DNA of 64,000 nucleotides, taken from Planctomycetota bacterium. Lineage in GTDB: Bacteria > Planctomycetota > Phycisphaerae > WQYP01. Where the stretch lies: positions 93,651 through 157,650 of the forward strand of contig JAJYDW010000001.1 in assembly GCA_021790385.1 (NCBI GenBank), in the 5' to 3' direction. The position numbers and the translations under genes were made by a program. The notes under the pieces are model-generated. The model did no database searches and was not told the DNA's origin. It was given only the letters and a program-made list of their open reading frames with translations. Positions within the stretch are counted from its first letter, which is position 1; every line of letters starts with the position of its first letter. Below are positions 1 to 8,866 of this stretch, piece by piece.

Positions 1-129
1 TCGTTGATTGGCCACGTCATCCTTTTGGGTAAAAAGCTCGCGTTCGCAGCCACCCATACCAGCCAACATCGGCAGCAGAATTCCCAACGCCACCCACGTC
101 CGGTTAAGTTGATTTGTCGTGCTACGCAT
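1..129 (-). CDS. Lipoprotein, 5' part only (runs off left edge)
   Basis: This gene is absent from the ORF track because it is cut by the window edge. On the minus strand an ATG at 129 opens 43 codons without a stop. The start is MRSTTNQLNR, then a hydrophobic stretch (WVALGILLPMLAGMGG) and a cysteine at residue 28, a plausible signal-peptidase II lipobox (AGMGGC). A GGAG lies about ten bases before the ATG. The mature part visible is only some 15 residues, so no function can be given. It would be exported and lipid-anchored. It is divergent from the phosphatase gene to its right. Confidence 0.6.
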   Translation of the reverse strand, partial: MRSTTNQLNRTWVALGILLPMLAGMGGCERELFTQKDDVANQR

Positions 130-561
130 AGCTGCATCTCCAGATTTCTGATGGCGTTAACACCGCCGCTCCAAAAATATGCCCTGCATCATACAACCTT
201 TGGCTAGCCAAATAAAGCTGGGCAGCCGGGCTAACTGCAAGCTCAAGGTGACCAACTATAAATCAAAATGACAGGAGTGTAGCGCCGCTTATCTCGCGAG
301 CTGCCGGCGTCGCGGACCCTCCACACCGCATTTTTTCATTCCAGTGCCGCGCTATGATGCTGATCACCTCACTCGATACGTACATCCACGTCGCTTAGAG
401 GCTGTCAGGAAATAAACTGTACCATACGCGAAGAGTACATTTTTCGGATGGGGATGGTAAACTCCATCCACCATCAGGTTAGTGGCCAGCCTGGCCGGTC
501 GAAAGGCCGTTAGCGGTTGCTAAATTTCCGGGGTCGCCAATTCCATGGAGTATATACAAAA
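130..561. other. Divergent intergenic region
   Basis: There is no convincing gene between the lipoprotein start on the minus strand and the phosphatase start on the plus strand. It should hold promoters for both. It carries one copy of dispersed repeat D (401-430). Apart from that repeat I see no RNA gene or strong hairpin. Confidence 0.6.
401..430. repeat. Dispersed repeat D, copy 1
   Basis: The core GTCAGGAAATAAACTGTACC followed by AT(A/G)CG matches segments at 13997-14030 and 56531-56563 with a few changes. All three copies lie in gene-free DNA. Confidence 0.6.
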
Positions 562-1257
562 ATGTCCACTACACCGCCATCCGTAACCGCTCCTGCCAGA
601 CTGTGGCTGGTTCGCCACGGCCAAACGGATTGGAATGTGCAGCGCCGCATTCAGGGCCACACGCCCACGCCGCTGAATGAGGCTGGTGTTCATCAGGCCC
701 ATCTGCTGGCCGCTTTTTTTGCCAGGCGGCGCTTTGCCGCCATCTGGGCCAGCGATTTGCCACGGGCGGCCCAGACCGCAGCAATCATTGGAGAAAAGTT
801 ATCGCGGCCGGTGCAAACGACTGAGCAATTGCGAGAGCGTGAATTGGGGGAATTTCAGGGCAAAACCTGGGATGAAATTCGTCAGATGCGCGGCATTGAG
901 CCGGGGTCGCCACTAGCCAATGGCGATCTTTCGGATTGGACCGGTATACCGGGCGTAGAAACAGATACGGCGTTATGGCATCGCATTCGGCGGGTGCTGG
1001 TGAAAATATCCGCCGATTATCCGGGGCAGGATGTGCTGGTAGTGACGCATGGCGGGGTGGTTAAGCATAGTGTGTGGCATGTGCTGGGGCTGCCGGCAGG
1101 TGCACCGCGGCGCTTTCCATTGGCCAATGGTATCACGGTCATTTTACAGCAGCGGGGAGAAAGTTTTTACCTGCTAAGCATGTTGGACATCGCGATTTTG
1201 GACGGCCATGCCAGCGCCGTGGACACCGCCAGTGCGTCGGGGATACCCTCGGCGTAG
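562..1257 (+). CDS. Histidine phosphatase family protein
   Basis: A 231-residue cytosolic phosphatase of the branch-2-free phosphoglycerate-mutase-like superfamily. The phosphohistidine motif LVRHGQTDWN is at residues 16-25, an ELGEFQGKTW stretch carries the acid-base region, and the second catalytic histidine is in VVTHGGV near the C-terminus. The ATG at 562 is preferred over the ORF-track start at 517 because GGAG precedes it at about 11 bases and the domain begins just after it. The family includes cobC/GpmB-type phosphatases, so the substrate (a phospho-sugar, alpha-ribazole phosphate or other phosphomonoester) cannot be told. The tail after about residue 205 is poorly conserved. It stands alone, upstream of a convergent tRNA gene. 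Confidence 0.85.
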   Translation: MSTTPPSVTAPARLWLVRHGQTDWNVQRRIQGHTPTPLNEAGVHQAHLLAAFFARRRFAAIWASDLPRAAQTAAIIGEKLSRPVQTTEQLRERELGEFQGKTWDEIRQMRGIEPGSPLANGDLSDWTGIPGVETDTALWHRIRRVLVKISADYPGQDVLVVTHGGVVKHSVWHVLGLPAGAPRRFPLANGITVILQQRGESFYLLSMLDIAILDGHASAVDTASASGIPSA

Positions 1258-1355
1258 GGTGGCATGGCGGCAGGTTGGTGGCTGCGATGCTATTGCAGGT
1301 TGGGCTTGTGTTCCCAACCAACTATAAAAAGTAGATTCCTATCCAGAAACACTAA

Positions 1356-1446
1356 CGGAGAGAGCGGGATTCGAACCCGCGGTACAGGTTGTAACCCGTA
1401 CACCGGTTTAGCAAACCGGCGCCTTCAGCCGCTCGGCCATCTCTCC
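1356..1446 (-). tRNA. tRNA-Ser (anticodon GCU)
   Basis: Read on the minus strand this is a 91-base class II tRNA: acceptor stem GGAGAGA pairs with TCTCTCC, discriminator G, D-arm with GGCCGAGCGGCT, anticodon loop TTTGCTAA giving GCU, a long variable arm and the T-arm GGTTCGAATCC. The long variable arm and anticodon identify it as the serine tRNA for AGC/AGU. The 3' CCA is not encoded; the sequence continues TTAG. It lies downstream of porin 1 in the same direction but beyond a terminator-like hairpin. Confidence 0.95.
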
Positions 1447-1545
1447 AAGGTTTGTCAACCTTATCGGCTGGAATCGGGAAAGTCAATGAAAGCCAGCGTT
1501 TGCGGCCATGCGGTATCGCAATTTACGGATGGTGGGCCAACGAAA

Positions 1546-1573
1546 GCGGCGGGGCTTTTGAAGGCCCCGCCGC
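1546..1573 (-). terminator. GC-rich hairpin after porin 1, possible bidirectional terminator
   Basis: A perfect 10-bp stem GCGGCGGGGC / GCCCCGCCGC with an 8-base loop lies 28 bases beyond the porin stop. On the minus strand it is followed by TTTCGTT, a weak T-run; on the plus strand by GTCTTTTT, a better one. A near-identical hairpin follows porin 2. Confidence 0.7.
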
Positions 1574-1601
1574 GTCTTTTTACACTTGCTTTAGTCTTGG
1601 C

Positions 1602-3083
1602 TTAGAACGCGTAAACCGCATCCACCGCGAAGAAGGTCTGCTGGTTTTTACCCGCAGATCCGCCGCCTTGGAACACCCGGTGATCCGCGACATCCTCGCG
1701 AATTTCTGGGCGAATCTTCAGGCTCTTGAGTAGATTGGCGTCCGGGAACGGCGTAATGGATGCACCAATCGTGAATTCACCATAATTCACGGTTGTGCCA
1801 GGCTCGCCACCCAACATGAAGGATTTACCATCGTACATGTACTCGGCCCGACCATTGAAGGTCAGGTACGAGTTCACATAGTAGCTGGCGTAAAACGCGG
1901 TATCAAACCAGCACGCGGATTGGATACTGCTTCCGGGCGTTCCAAGATAGGTAGCCCGCAGGCCCGGCGACCCGGGGGTAAGATAGCTGGAGGAGGAGGC
2001 TTCCGCGATCGAACCGCCCGCACCGTCGTAGCCAAGATTGGTGTCATTGGCCAGTGTCAACTGGCCATTGAGAATGTTCTTAGGATGCCAAGACGTGACC
2101 AAATCACCAACGGTACGATAGTAGCCGTTGCTATGGCCATCTTCCGGACCAAAAAGGACGCCGGGCTTGAACATCCACTCGGAATTGGGTTTGTAACAGG
2201 CACCCACCAGCCAGCTCACCATGCTGTTGTCATCGTTAAGGGATTGATTGTTACCGCGATCAACCCCCGCCAGGAATGACAACTGCTGGTTGACAATGTA
2301 CTTGGCCATGACACCCGTGAGGGTGTAAGGCAGCACATGGCCAAACGCCAGAGCGTGTGAATAAAACAGGTTGTTGACTGGGTCGATTTGTTCCAAACCG
2401 AAGGGGGTATCAAACTTACCGGCGCGAATCAACACGCCGCTGTCGGCCCCGATCGGAATGCCAACATCGATGTAGGCCTGTTCCAGATCGAATTGATCCA
2501 GTGGATCACCTTCGGTATTGTTGGACCAAGAATGATAAAAATTCAGGCCATTGGCGTGAATAAGATCCGCATCGGACCCGTAGATCATTTCGATCTTTCC
2601 GCCGATATCCCAGCCGCGCTTGCGGAACGACGGATTGGCAAAATTGATCACCTTTTCAAGGTAAAGTCCGACTTGGTCCAACTGGATGTTGTTGCCTTTT
2701 TCGGTGTTAAAGGCACTGCCCGCATAGGGTCGGGGGGAATTTTGGAAGCTGGTGGTGTAACCAATATCCAGGTAGCCACCGACTTTAATTCCCAGATTAT
2801 CCATATCCTGGCCGACCGTGGCCCCATTGCCATCCGGAATTCTTCCCATCGCATACATCAGCAAAGGCTGATTCTCCGGCGAAGCAGCCGGGGCTGCGGG
2901 TGCTGCCGTTTCAGCCATACCGTTGGTTGTGGCGGTGCTGGTCGGAGCACTGTCGAGACTTACGGTGGTATCCGTGGCAGGTATGGAATTCGCCGCTCTT
3001 GCTGTAACCGGGCCGGTTAAAAACAACCCCGCTCCAGCCATGGCCGCCGCAATAGCCATGGAGAATCTCAAACTGCGCTGCAT
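1602..3083 (-). CDS. Outer-membrane beta-barrel porin, BBP2/OmpL-like (paralogue 1)
   Basis: 493 residues with a clear signal peptide (basic start MQRSLRFS, hydrophobic core, cleavage near ARA-A about residue 30), a short Ala/Thr/Pro-rich linker and then alternating aromatic/polar strands ending in ...VDAVYAF, the C-terminal aromatic typical of barrel proteins. The start is firm: AAGGAG precedes ATG. It is a clear paralogue of the porin at 7445-8866; both share the TTVSLDS segment after the signal peptide, the LNFYHSW and QFDLEQAY segments and the same kind of C-terminus. The family is taken as passive outer-membrane channels; substrate unknown. It appears monocistronic, with a 663-base leader region upstream. 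Confidence 0.8.
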   Translation of the reverse strand: MQRSLRFSMAIAAAMAGAGLFLTGPVTARAANSIPATDTTVSLDSAPTSTATTNGMAETAAPAAPAASPENQPLLMYAMGRIPDGNGATVGQDMDNLGIKVGGYLDIGYTTSFQNSPRPYAGSAFNTEKGNNIQLDQVGLYLEKVINFANPSFRKRGWDIGGKIEMIYGSDADLIHANGLNFYHSWSNNTEGDPLDQFDLEQAYIDVGIPIGADSGVLIRAGKFDTPFGLEQIDPVNNLFYSHALAFGHVLPYTLTGVMAKYIVNQQLSFLAGVDRGNNQSLNDDNSMVSWLVGACYKPNSEWMFKPGVLFGPEDGHSNGYYRTVGDLVTSWHPKNILNGQLTLANDTNLGYDGAGGSIAEASSSSYLTPGSPGLRATYLGTPGSSIQSACWFDTAFYASYYVNSYLTFNGRAEYMYDGKSFMLGGEPGTTVNYGEFTIGASITPFPDANLLKSLKIRPEIREDVADHRVFQGGGSAGKNQQTFFAVDAVYAF

Positions 3084-3746
3084 AAAAAACTCCTTTTCTT
3101 AAAATGCTCGGCCATCCAAGCCTGCGGCTACGCCGCCGCAGACTGATGCCACTGATTCATGCAGATTGTTGGCCCGTACCATGGTTATCGGTACGTTGGC
3201 CTTTAGTTTCATGTTCAAATTTTCGTTGTGCGAATTCATACATCAGTTTCCGCTTCACTGTGTTCAGGAGCATTAGCTCTTGTCCAAACAATCAACGGGC
3301 AAAATCCGCGCAGCCAGGCCAAGCAAACGGGCCTTCCCGGTTATTCAGATGCCTGGGTCCATCAGGCTGCGTTTCAACTACGATTTACCCTTTGCGGAAT
3401 GGACCCCGTTTACTCCTAGAGTGCGACATGCCACTGTCACACCCTTGTGTTGCCTTTTGGCATTATCGGTCTGAAGAGTCCGGGAAAAACAATTTTTTAT
3501 ACCCGCACCGTTCAGATTGACCAGTTGGAAGCATATCAAGCTTGGTTAAGATTGCAAGTGCCTACGATTAAGAAGTGTTTAATAACCAGTTCAATCGTAA
3601 GCGCTTGCGCTGCAAAAACTATAAAAATAAAGGAAAATAAGCTTATATTGCAGGCAAATCGAATAATAATACGCTTAAATACGGCGAATGCGAAAAAAAA
3701 TTAATCGTTTTTACGAAATTTATTTATATTTGCCTCGAATAGACAT
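3084..3746. other. Gene-free region upstream of porin 1
   Basis: 663 bases between the glycogen synthase stop and the porin start, both on the minus strand. The plus-strand ORFs here (3104, 3228, 3280, 3447) have no recognisable domain or good start. Bases 3590-3740 are strikingly AT-rich against GC-rich surroundings. The long spacing suggests a regulated porin promoter, but no operator is identifiable. Confidence 0.5.
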
Positions 3747-5828
3747 TTATTCAGTGCTTAGTCGCCTGGCCAAGGCCAGGCGGTGAGCTTGCGTGTAGTG
3801 AATGATAAGATTGTTCCAATCAAAATATTCGCTTAACCGCTCTACGCGGTTACGCAGTTCCACCCTGGCGCGGCGGTCCTTAAGTGCGAAGTTGAAGAGA
3901 ATTTCAGTTAGTTGATGGGCCGCTGGATCAAAATCCACGGTTCGCCGGTTAACCACAAAAAGTCCGTTGGCGGCCGGATCGGGAATGTGACTTAGTACAT
4001 AACTGCCAAAACCGGCCAAATCGCTGGTAATAGCTGGCACACCACTGGCGACACATTCCATGGGGGTGTATCCCCATGGTTCATAATAGCTGGGAAACAC
4101 GCCCATATGGCAGCCACGAATGAACTGATCGTAGTCCAACGCGATCAAGGGAGACGTTGCAGAAAGAAAATCGGGATGGAAAACCACTTTGACTGGATCA
4201 TCCTTGGCGTTAAAAAGCCGGCAGGCCCGCAGTTGCTGCAACACCGAATCGTGGGCATCATCCCAGAGATCGTGGGTAACAATGGACGGCTGCTTCCATG
4301 TGCGCCAGGCGTGCATGCCACGTTTAAGGCGTACCACCGCTTCTTCGGGCAGAAGTTCGGCGGAGCCGGGCAGTCGGCCCAGGCTCACGGCGGTAAGTAA
4401 CGCCTCGCCCATATCACGGGATACGTGTTCGCAACTGAGTTTAAGTTCGTCGAACATGGCTTGACTTTTGAGCACATCCACGTTGATGGATTTATACGGG
4501 GCTCTGGTGATGATAAACGCCACCATGGTCACCGGCACATTGCCGGTTTTAAGCCAGTGGTTGAGGCGGGCCAGGGCTTCAATAAACAAGTTGATGCCCT
4601 TGTTGTTGTATTCATAGCGGCCGCTGATAAATACGTACAATGTGCGGTCCAGATCGAAACTGTAGGAAGGAAAAAAGTGCCCCGCGACAAAGGTGTGAAT
4701 CGCTTCTTTATACTCCTTGTGGAGATTTTGAAACTCGTGCAGGGCGGAAAACTTCTGAATGTTAAGTCCGTTGGGCGTAATCACATCCGGCTTGCGGCCC
4801 AGCATTTTTTCCGCTTCCAAAGCCGTTACATCCGATACGGTCGTGAAGGTATCGGCGCAGTGGGCCGCGCCGCGCTCCACGCAATACCGTGGATAAATGG
4901 CATATTGCCCCGCAGCATGATCCGGATTGATCAGGTCTATTTTGGCGTAAAAATCAGAGTTATCCGTGCACAGGTAGCGGCCTAAAAGCGTGGCGTGCGT
5001 GGTAAATACGGTGGCCACGGGCAATTTCAGATACCGCACCCGCATGAGTCCCAGTCCCGCCATCCATTCATGGAAATGGGCGATGATGGGCCGCGTGCCG
5101 GCGATGACCTTGGAGAGTTCCTGCAGAAATATGCCGGTTACAAACCCGAAGGCAATCACGTTGTTCATATCGCCATCCTGGTCCGGCGATTGAATATGAT
5201 GGTCTGTCCACAGCATGTACTTGAACTCGCCCAGGCGCGCAAACGCCGCCTGATAGTCCAGTAGAATAACCTGGGGCCGGCCTGCCACCAGCCAGTGCCC
5301 GAAATGGGCGCGCACATTGAGTTCCCCCAGACGCCGCATGGTTTCGGCCAGATGCGGGGGTGGAGCGGCCGCCTCAAATTCCACCGCGCTGGTATCGGCA
5401 TTGTACGGCCCAACCAGGCAGTAACGGTCTGCCCAGGCACTGACCATATTGGCGGCCTTGGACCGCATCACAGTATAAATACCGCCCAGTTGCCAGCACA
5501 CTTCCCAGGCGACTTCAAAAAGCAGCGGTTGGCTTTCATCAGGCTGATCAATGCGGGTGGTGCGCGGACGGATCACAATTTTGGGTGGCGGGGGGTATGT
5601 TGCCGGCGACCGGTGTTCCATCGGCGTGGTGGTGCGGGGGGCCGGCAGGGCAAAGGGATCCGCTTTTCCAGCGCCAGGCGGCGATGCATTCGCCGCAGCA
5701 CCGGATGGTGCCGCCGACGATGGCCCGCGTTGGTCCGAATGGTCGATTTCAGTTAGCGCTCTGGGCGGCGGGGATGGATGAAGCCCGCGTTGTGTGCTTT
5801 TGCGCCCCGTTCTTTTAGATTGCGACAT
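3747..5828 (-). CDS. Glycogen synthase, GT3 (animal/fungal-type)
   Basis: A 693-residue retaining glycosyltransferase that extends alpha-1,4-glucan from UDP-glucose in family GT3. The GT3 opening EVAWEVCWQLGGIYTVMRSK begins near residue 103, HFHEWMAG is in the N-domain, and near the C-terminus YYEPWGYTPMECVASGVP holds the E-X7-E catalytic motif in the form seen in yeast and animal enzymes. It lacks the KTGG start of bacterial GlgA (GT5). The first 95 or so residues are Pro/Ala/Ser-rich and absent from the family core; they may be a disordered tail or the true start may lie further in, though GGAG sits 7 bases before the chosen ATG. It is the last gene of the run DUF4149 - nth - glycogen synthase. 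No branching enzyme or phosphorylase is nearby. Confidence 0.92.
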   Translation of the reverse strand: MSQSKRTGRKSTQRGLHPSPPPRALTEIDHSDQRGPSSAAPSGAAANASPPGAGKADPFALPAPRTTTPMEHRSPATYPPPPKIVIRPRTTRIDQPDESQPLLFEVAWEVCWQLGGIYTVMRSKAANMVSAWADRYCLVGPYNADTSAVEFEAAAPPPHLAETMRRLGELNVRAHFGHWLVAGRPQVILLDYQAAFARLGEFKYMLWTDHHIQSPDQDGDMNNVIAFGFVTGIFLQELSKVIAGTRPIIAHFHEWMAGLGLMRVRYLKLPVATVFTTHATLLGRYLCTDNSDFYAKIDLINPDHAAGQYAIYPRYCVERGAAHCADTFTTVSDVTALEAEKMLGRKPDVITPNGLNIQKFSALHEFQNLHKEYKEAIHTFVAGHFFPSYSFDLDRTLYVFISGRYEYNNKGINLFIEALARLNHWLKTGNVPVTMVAFIITRAPYKSINVDVLKSQAMFDELKLSCEHVSRDMGEALLTAVSLGRLPGSAELLPEEAVVRLKRGMHAWRTWKQPSIVTHDLWDDAHDSVLQQLRACRLFNAKDDPVKVVFHPDFLSATSPLIALDYDQFIRGCHMGVFPSYYEPWGYTPMECVASGVPAITSDLAGFGSYVLSHIPDPAANGLFVVNRRTVDFDPAAHQLTEILFNFALKDRRARVELRNRVERLSEYFDWNNLIIHYTQAHRLALARRLSTE

Positions 5829-5847
5829 GGTATCTCCGCCATTTTAA

Positions 5848-5880
5848 CTGCAGGTGGCCTGGCCTTCGCCGGACCTGCAG
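5848..5880. repeat. Inverted repeat between nth and glycogen synthase
   Basis: CTGCAGGT and ACCTGCAG form an 8-bp inverted repeat around a 17-base GC-rich loop in the 72-base gap between the two genes. There is no T-run, so it could be an mRNA stability or attenuation hairpin rather than a terminator. Confidence 0.4.
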
Positions 5881-5900
5881 GTGCATCAAGGGTTCCTATT

Positions 5901-6650
5901 CTACCGGTGTGCGCGCTTTTTGGGCATCACACGACGCCCGGCTTTCCGTTTGCCTGCCCGTTGGCCGGTTTTTGCCCCGCGGACCCTGGAAGCTTCGGAC
6001 AGGATCGGTGCCGACGGGCATGGGCTGCTGATGGGGCAATCGACGCAGCGCGGATTCCGGGCAGTGCAGTACGTTCGGCCATGGGCAATGAGCAGATGAG
6101 AAAACAGCGCCCAGAGATGCTGTGGAACCAGCCGCATCAGGTCTTTTTCCACTTTTTCAGGATCGGTATGCTGGGACAGCTCCAGGCGGCGGGCGATCCT
6201 GCCCACGTGCGTATCCACCACGATGCCGCAATTTTTCCCAAAGGCGTTGCCAAGCACGACATTGGCGGTCTTTCGGCCCACGCCGCGCAGACTCGTCAGT
6301 TCTTCCATCGTCTGCGGCACCTGCCCGCTATAGCGGGCGATGATATCCCTGGCGGTTTGTTGAATGGCGCGGGCCTTGCTGCGGAAAAAGCCGGTGCTCT
6401 GGATGATCTTTTCAATTTCGGCCGGCTCGGCTTCGGCCAGGGCTTGGACATCGGGAAATCGCTTAAAAAGTCGCGGCGTAACCATGTTCACGCGGACATC
6501 AGTGCATTGCGCTGAAAGAATGGTGGCCACCAGCAATTGCAGCGGATCGGCATAGTGCAGGGCGCAGTGGGCCTCGGGAAAAGTTTCGCGCAGACGGGCG
6601 ATGATGGTGTCGCAGCGGGTTTTTCTTTGGTCAGGCTTATCCAGCTCCAT
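5901..6650 (-). CDS. nth: Endonuclease III (DNA glycosylase/AP lyase)
   Basis: 249 residues. It removes oxidised pyrimidines and cuts the abasic site in base-excision repair. The helix-hairpin-helix LRGVGRKTAN carries catalytic Lys127, VVDTHVGR carries Asp146, and the C-terminal 4Fe-4S loop has the exact C-X6-C-X2-C-X5-C spacing (Cys195, 202, 205, 211). The ORF track starts at a GTG (6656), but the ATG two codons later has GGAG at 5 bases and is preferred. The C-terminus beyond the cluster is a basic Arg/Lys-rich tail of about 35 residues not needed by the family. It follows the DUF4149 gene by 12 bases, so they are co-transcribed. Confidence 0.95.
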   Translation of the reverse strand: MELDKPDQRKTRCDTIIARLRETFPEAHCALHYADPLQLLVATILSAQCTDVRVNMVTPRLFKRFPDVQALAEAEPAEIEKIIQSTGFFRSKARAIQQTARDIIARYSGQVPQTMEELTSLRGVGRKTANVVLGNAFGKNCGIVVDTHVGRIARRLELSQHTDPEKVEKDLMRLVPQHLWALFSHLLIAHGRTYCTARNPRCVDCPISSPCPSAPILSEASRVRGAKTGQRAGKRKAGRRVMPKKRAHR

Positions 6651-6662
6651 AGGCACTCCAAA

Positions 6663-7274
6663 TCATGCGTGCGGGCTTGCCGGGGACGGAGTATGGTCGG
6701 GCACCGCCGGTACCAGAAATTGCCGCCTGGTGGGTTGGCTGATGCCCCACGCCGAAACCACCAGCATGAGCAAAAGCAGCCCGATTTCGCTGACACCCAG
6801 GGTCTCGCTGGTCCGGTGCAGTTGCCAGAAAATCTGCTGATGCACCCGGGCCATGGCCGGGTGGGCATCAACATTGGCGATCCATTGATAATGCTGGCGG
6901 TGAATGGCCGGCGAAATAATGAAAATATCATACACCGAGATTAACAGCAGCAGCACCGCCAGAATCAGGCGCAGCCAAACCCAGATATTCAGCAGATTCA
7001 GGTGCAGTGCCATCTGAGCAAAAATCGCCAGAAACATCAATGCCAGGCAGACAACTTCCACGACGTTGAAAGCCTGCAGGATGCGGCCAAAGATCAGGCC
7101 GGCCAGTTGCCGCGACTGGTTCAGATGCGCGCTCATGCCCGCCACGTGCACACTGGTATGGCCGAGGATGGAAAAAAGCTGCCAGGCCACAATACCGCCC
7201 AGCGTCGCGAGTCCGCCAAGGTAGATGGACAACCCCAGCCAGAAGATCACCTGCGTCATGCGGAAAGCGGACAT
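6663..7274 (-). CDS. DUF4149-like integral membrane protein
   Basis: 203 residues with four hydrophobic segments: about residues 7-30, 60-86, 98-117 and 160-178. The arrangement and the FxLGLSIYLGG-like first helix fit the DUF4149/TMEM205-like family of small inner-membrane proteins whose role is not established. It heads the three-gene run with nth and glycogen synthase (12-base gap to nth). No strong ribosome binding site precedes the ATG. The family assignment is from memory of its hydrophobic pattern and is moderately sure; the membrane location is clear. Confidence 0.6.
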   Translation of the reverse strand: MSAFRMTQVIFWLGLSIYLGGLATLGGIVAWQLFSILGHTSVHVAGMSAHLNQSRQLAGLIFGRILQAFNVVEVVCLALMFLAIFAQMALHLNLLNIWVWLRLILAVLLLLISVYDIFIISPAIHRQHYQWIANVDAHPAMARVHQQIFWQLHRTSETLGVSEIGLLLLMLVVSAWGISQPTRRQFLVPAVPDHTPSPASPHA

Positions 7275-7375
7275 TTTGCTTCATTCCAATGCCGGCATCT
7301 GTTCTTGCGCCGGACAGGGTTTATTTTAGCCGAAGCGGGCGATGGCTGCTATTGGCGGGGGTATTGCATGGCGCG

Positions 7376-7412
7376 TAAAAAGCCGGCGGGGCTTTTTCAA
7401 GGCCCCGCCGGC
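7376..7412 (-). terminator. Intrinsic terminator of porin 2
   Basis: On the minus strand an 11-bp perfect stem GCCGGCGGGGC / GCCCCGCCGGC with a 9-base loop is followed directly by TTTTTACG. It lies about 32 bases after the porin 2 stop. Its loop and stem resemble the hairpin after porin 1. Confidence 0.85.
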
Positions 7413-7444
7413 GGTTGCAACTGCAACTGTAGAAGGTGTGGCGA

Positions 7445-8866
7445 TCAAAATGTGTAGATCGCATCGATACCGAAGGTGGTTTGGTAATGCTTGCCGTTGG
7501 TCAGCACACCATGATCCGCCATGTCAAAGCGCAGTTCCGGGCGGAAGTAGAAGTTTTTGCTCAGGCTGCCATTGGGGAATGGGGTGATCTTGGTGCCGAG
7601 CGTAATTTCACCATACTGCACCGTGGTTCCGGCCGGAGGCGGGTTATAGTCGAAGGCGTCCATGGTAAAGCCGGCACCATCGTAGTAGTACTCTTCGCGG
7701 GCGTTGAGCTGCACGTAGTTGTTGACAGTGTAGCTTTGATACAGGGCTTCGCTGAGCCAGCCGGCGGATTGGCCGTTGCTGGCATTGCCGGCGCCATCGT
7801 AGCCGATGGTGGTATCCGACACCAGGGTCAGATTGTTGCCGAGGATGGGAGGCGTATAAGTGATGAGCGGCTCAACCACCGTGCGGTAATGGCCGTTATC
7901 GCCATTGTTTTGCGGGCCGGTGGAGAGGTTCACCGTCGCGGTCCACTGGGAATTAGGGGTGTAGGTTACCGCGCCGAGAAAATCCACGGAACTGTTGTTG
8001 TCGCGCAGGGCCTGATTCCAGCCCCGGGTTATGCCGGCGTAGAAAGTCCACGTGCTGTTGGGCACGTATTCTGCAAGCACCCCGGTCTGGGTAAAGGGGA
8101 TGCCCATGCCGAAGGCAAATGAATGGGAGTAGAAATAGTTGGTGGTAGGATTGATGGTTTCTTCGCCCAGCAACGTTACAAACGTGCCGGCTTTGAACTT
8201 GACATCACCTGCACCGCCCAGATGCACAGCCAGCGTAAGGTACGCCTGTTCCAGGTCGAATTGGTACAGGGGATCCTGGATGGCGCTGGTAACAGCGCTG
8301 CCTTGGGTAGCCCAACTGTGGTAAAAATTCAGACCATTGGCATGAATATTGTCGGCGGTGGCAGCGTCATAGCCGTACAGCCATTCTACCTTGCCACCGA
8401 TAGCCCAGCCGCGTTTGAGATAGCTCGGATCGGAAAGATTGATGGCTCGGGCCACCGTAAGATCCAACTGGTCCATCTGGAGATGATTGCCGTACTCGGT
8501 ATCAAAGACGCGATCGGGGATAACCCCGCCGGCCGGCCGGCCGCTCAAATCGGACGTGTAACCCGCCTCGACGTAACCGTAGATGTTGAGTCCAGCGGTT
8601 TGCAGATCCTCGCCGATAGTCGAGCCGTTCCAATCCGGCATTTTATCCAGCGAATACATCAGCAGCGGATTGGTATCGGGGGCTGGTGCGGGCGTGGCTG
8701 GCGCCATCGGTGCCGTGGTGCTGTCCAAACTGACCGTCGTATCCGCGGCGGAAATGGCGGTGCCGCCAGTGGCGCGAACTGAAGCCGGGCCGGACAACAT
8801 CATTCCGGCAGCCGCCATGGCCGCAGCCACAGCCAAGGTAAACTTGAGGGTGCGTTGGTGGGTCAT
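7445..8866 (-). CDS. Outer-membrane beta-barrel porin, BBP2/OmpL-like (paralogue 2)
   Basis: 473 residues from the ATG at 8866, chosen because AAGGAG lies 7 bases upstream; the ORF-track start adds 11 non-homologous residues. Signal peptide MTHQRTLKFTLAVAAAMAAAG..., then the TTVSLDS segment shared with porin 1, then a predicted barrel ending GIDAIYTF. It shares LNFYHSW and QFDLEQAY with its paralogue but has its own inserts, such as the extra GGVIPDRVF region. Outer-membrane channel of unknown substrate. It sits alone between its terminator and an 842-base gene-free region. Confidence 0.8.
   Translation of the reverse strand: MTHQRTLKFTLAVAAAMAAAGMMLSGPASVRATGGTAISAADTTVSLDSTTAPMAPATPAPAPDTNPLLMYSLDKMPDWNGSTIGEDLQTAGLNIYGYVEAGYTSDLSGRPAGGVIPDRVFDTEYGNHLQMDQLDLTVARAINLSDPSYLKRGWAIGGKVEWLYGYDAATADNIHANGLNFYHSWATQGSAVTSAIQDPLYQFDLEQAYLTLAVHLGGAGDVKFKAGTFVTLLGEETINPTTNYFYSHSFAFGMGIPFTQTGVLAEYVPNSTWTFYAGITRGWNQALRDNNSSVDFLGAVTYTPNSQWTATVNLSTGPQNNGDNGHYRTVVEPLITYTPPILGNNLTLVSDTTIGYDGAGNASNGQSAGWLSEALYQSYTVNNYVQLNAREEYYYDGAGFTMDAFDYNPPPAGTTVQYGEITLGTKITPFPNGSLSKNFYFRPELRFDMADHGVLTNGKHYQTTFGIDAIYTF

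Noticed and set aside
2388-3020. Plus-strand ORF of 210 residues
   Set aside because: Antisense shadow of porin 1, with the typical mirror composition.
3104-3520. Plus-strand ORF of 138 residues upstream of porin 1
   Set aside because: No domain, no ribosome binding site, Cys/Arg/Ser-heavy composition as expected from chance reading of non-coding DNA.
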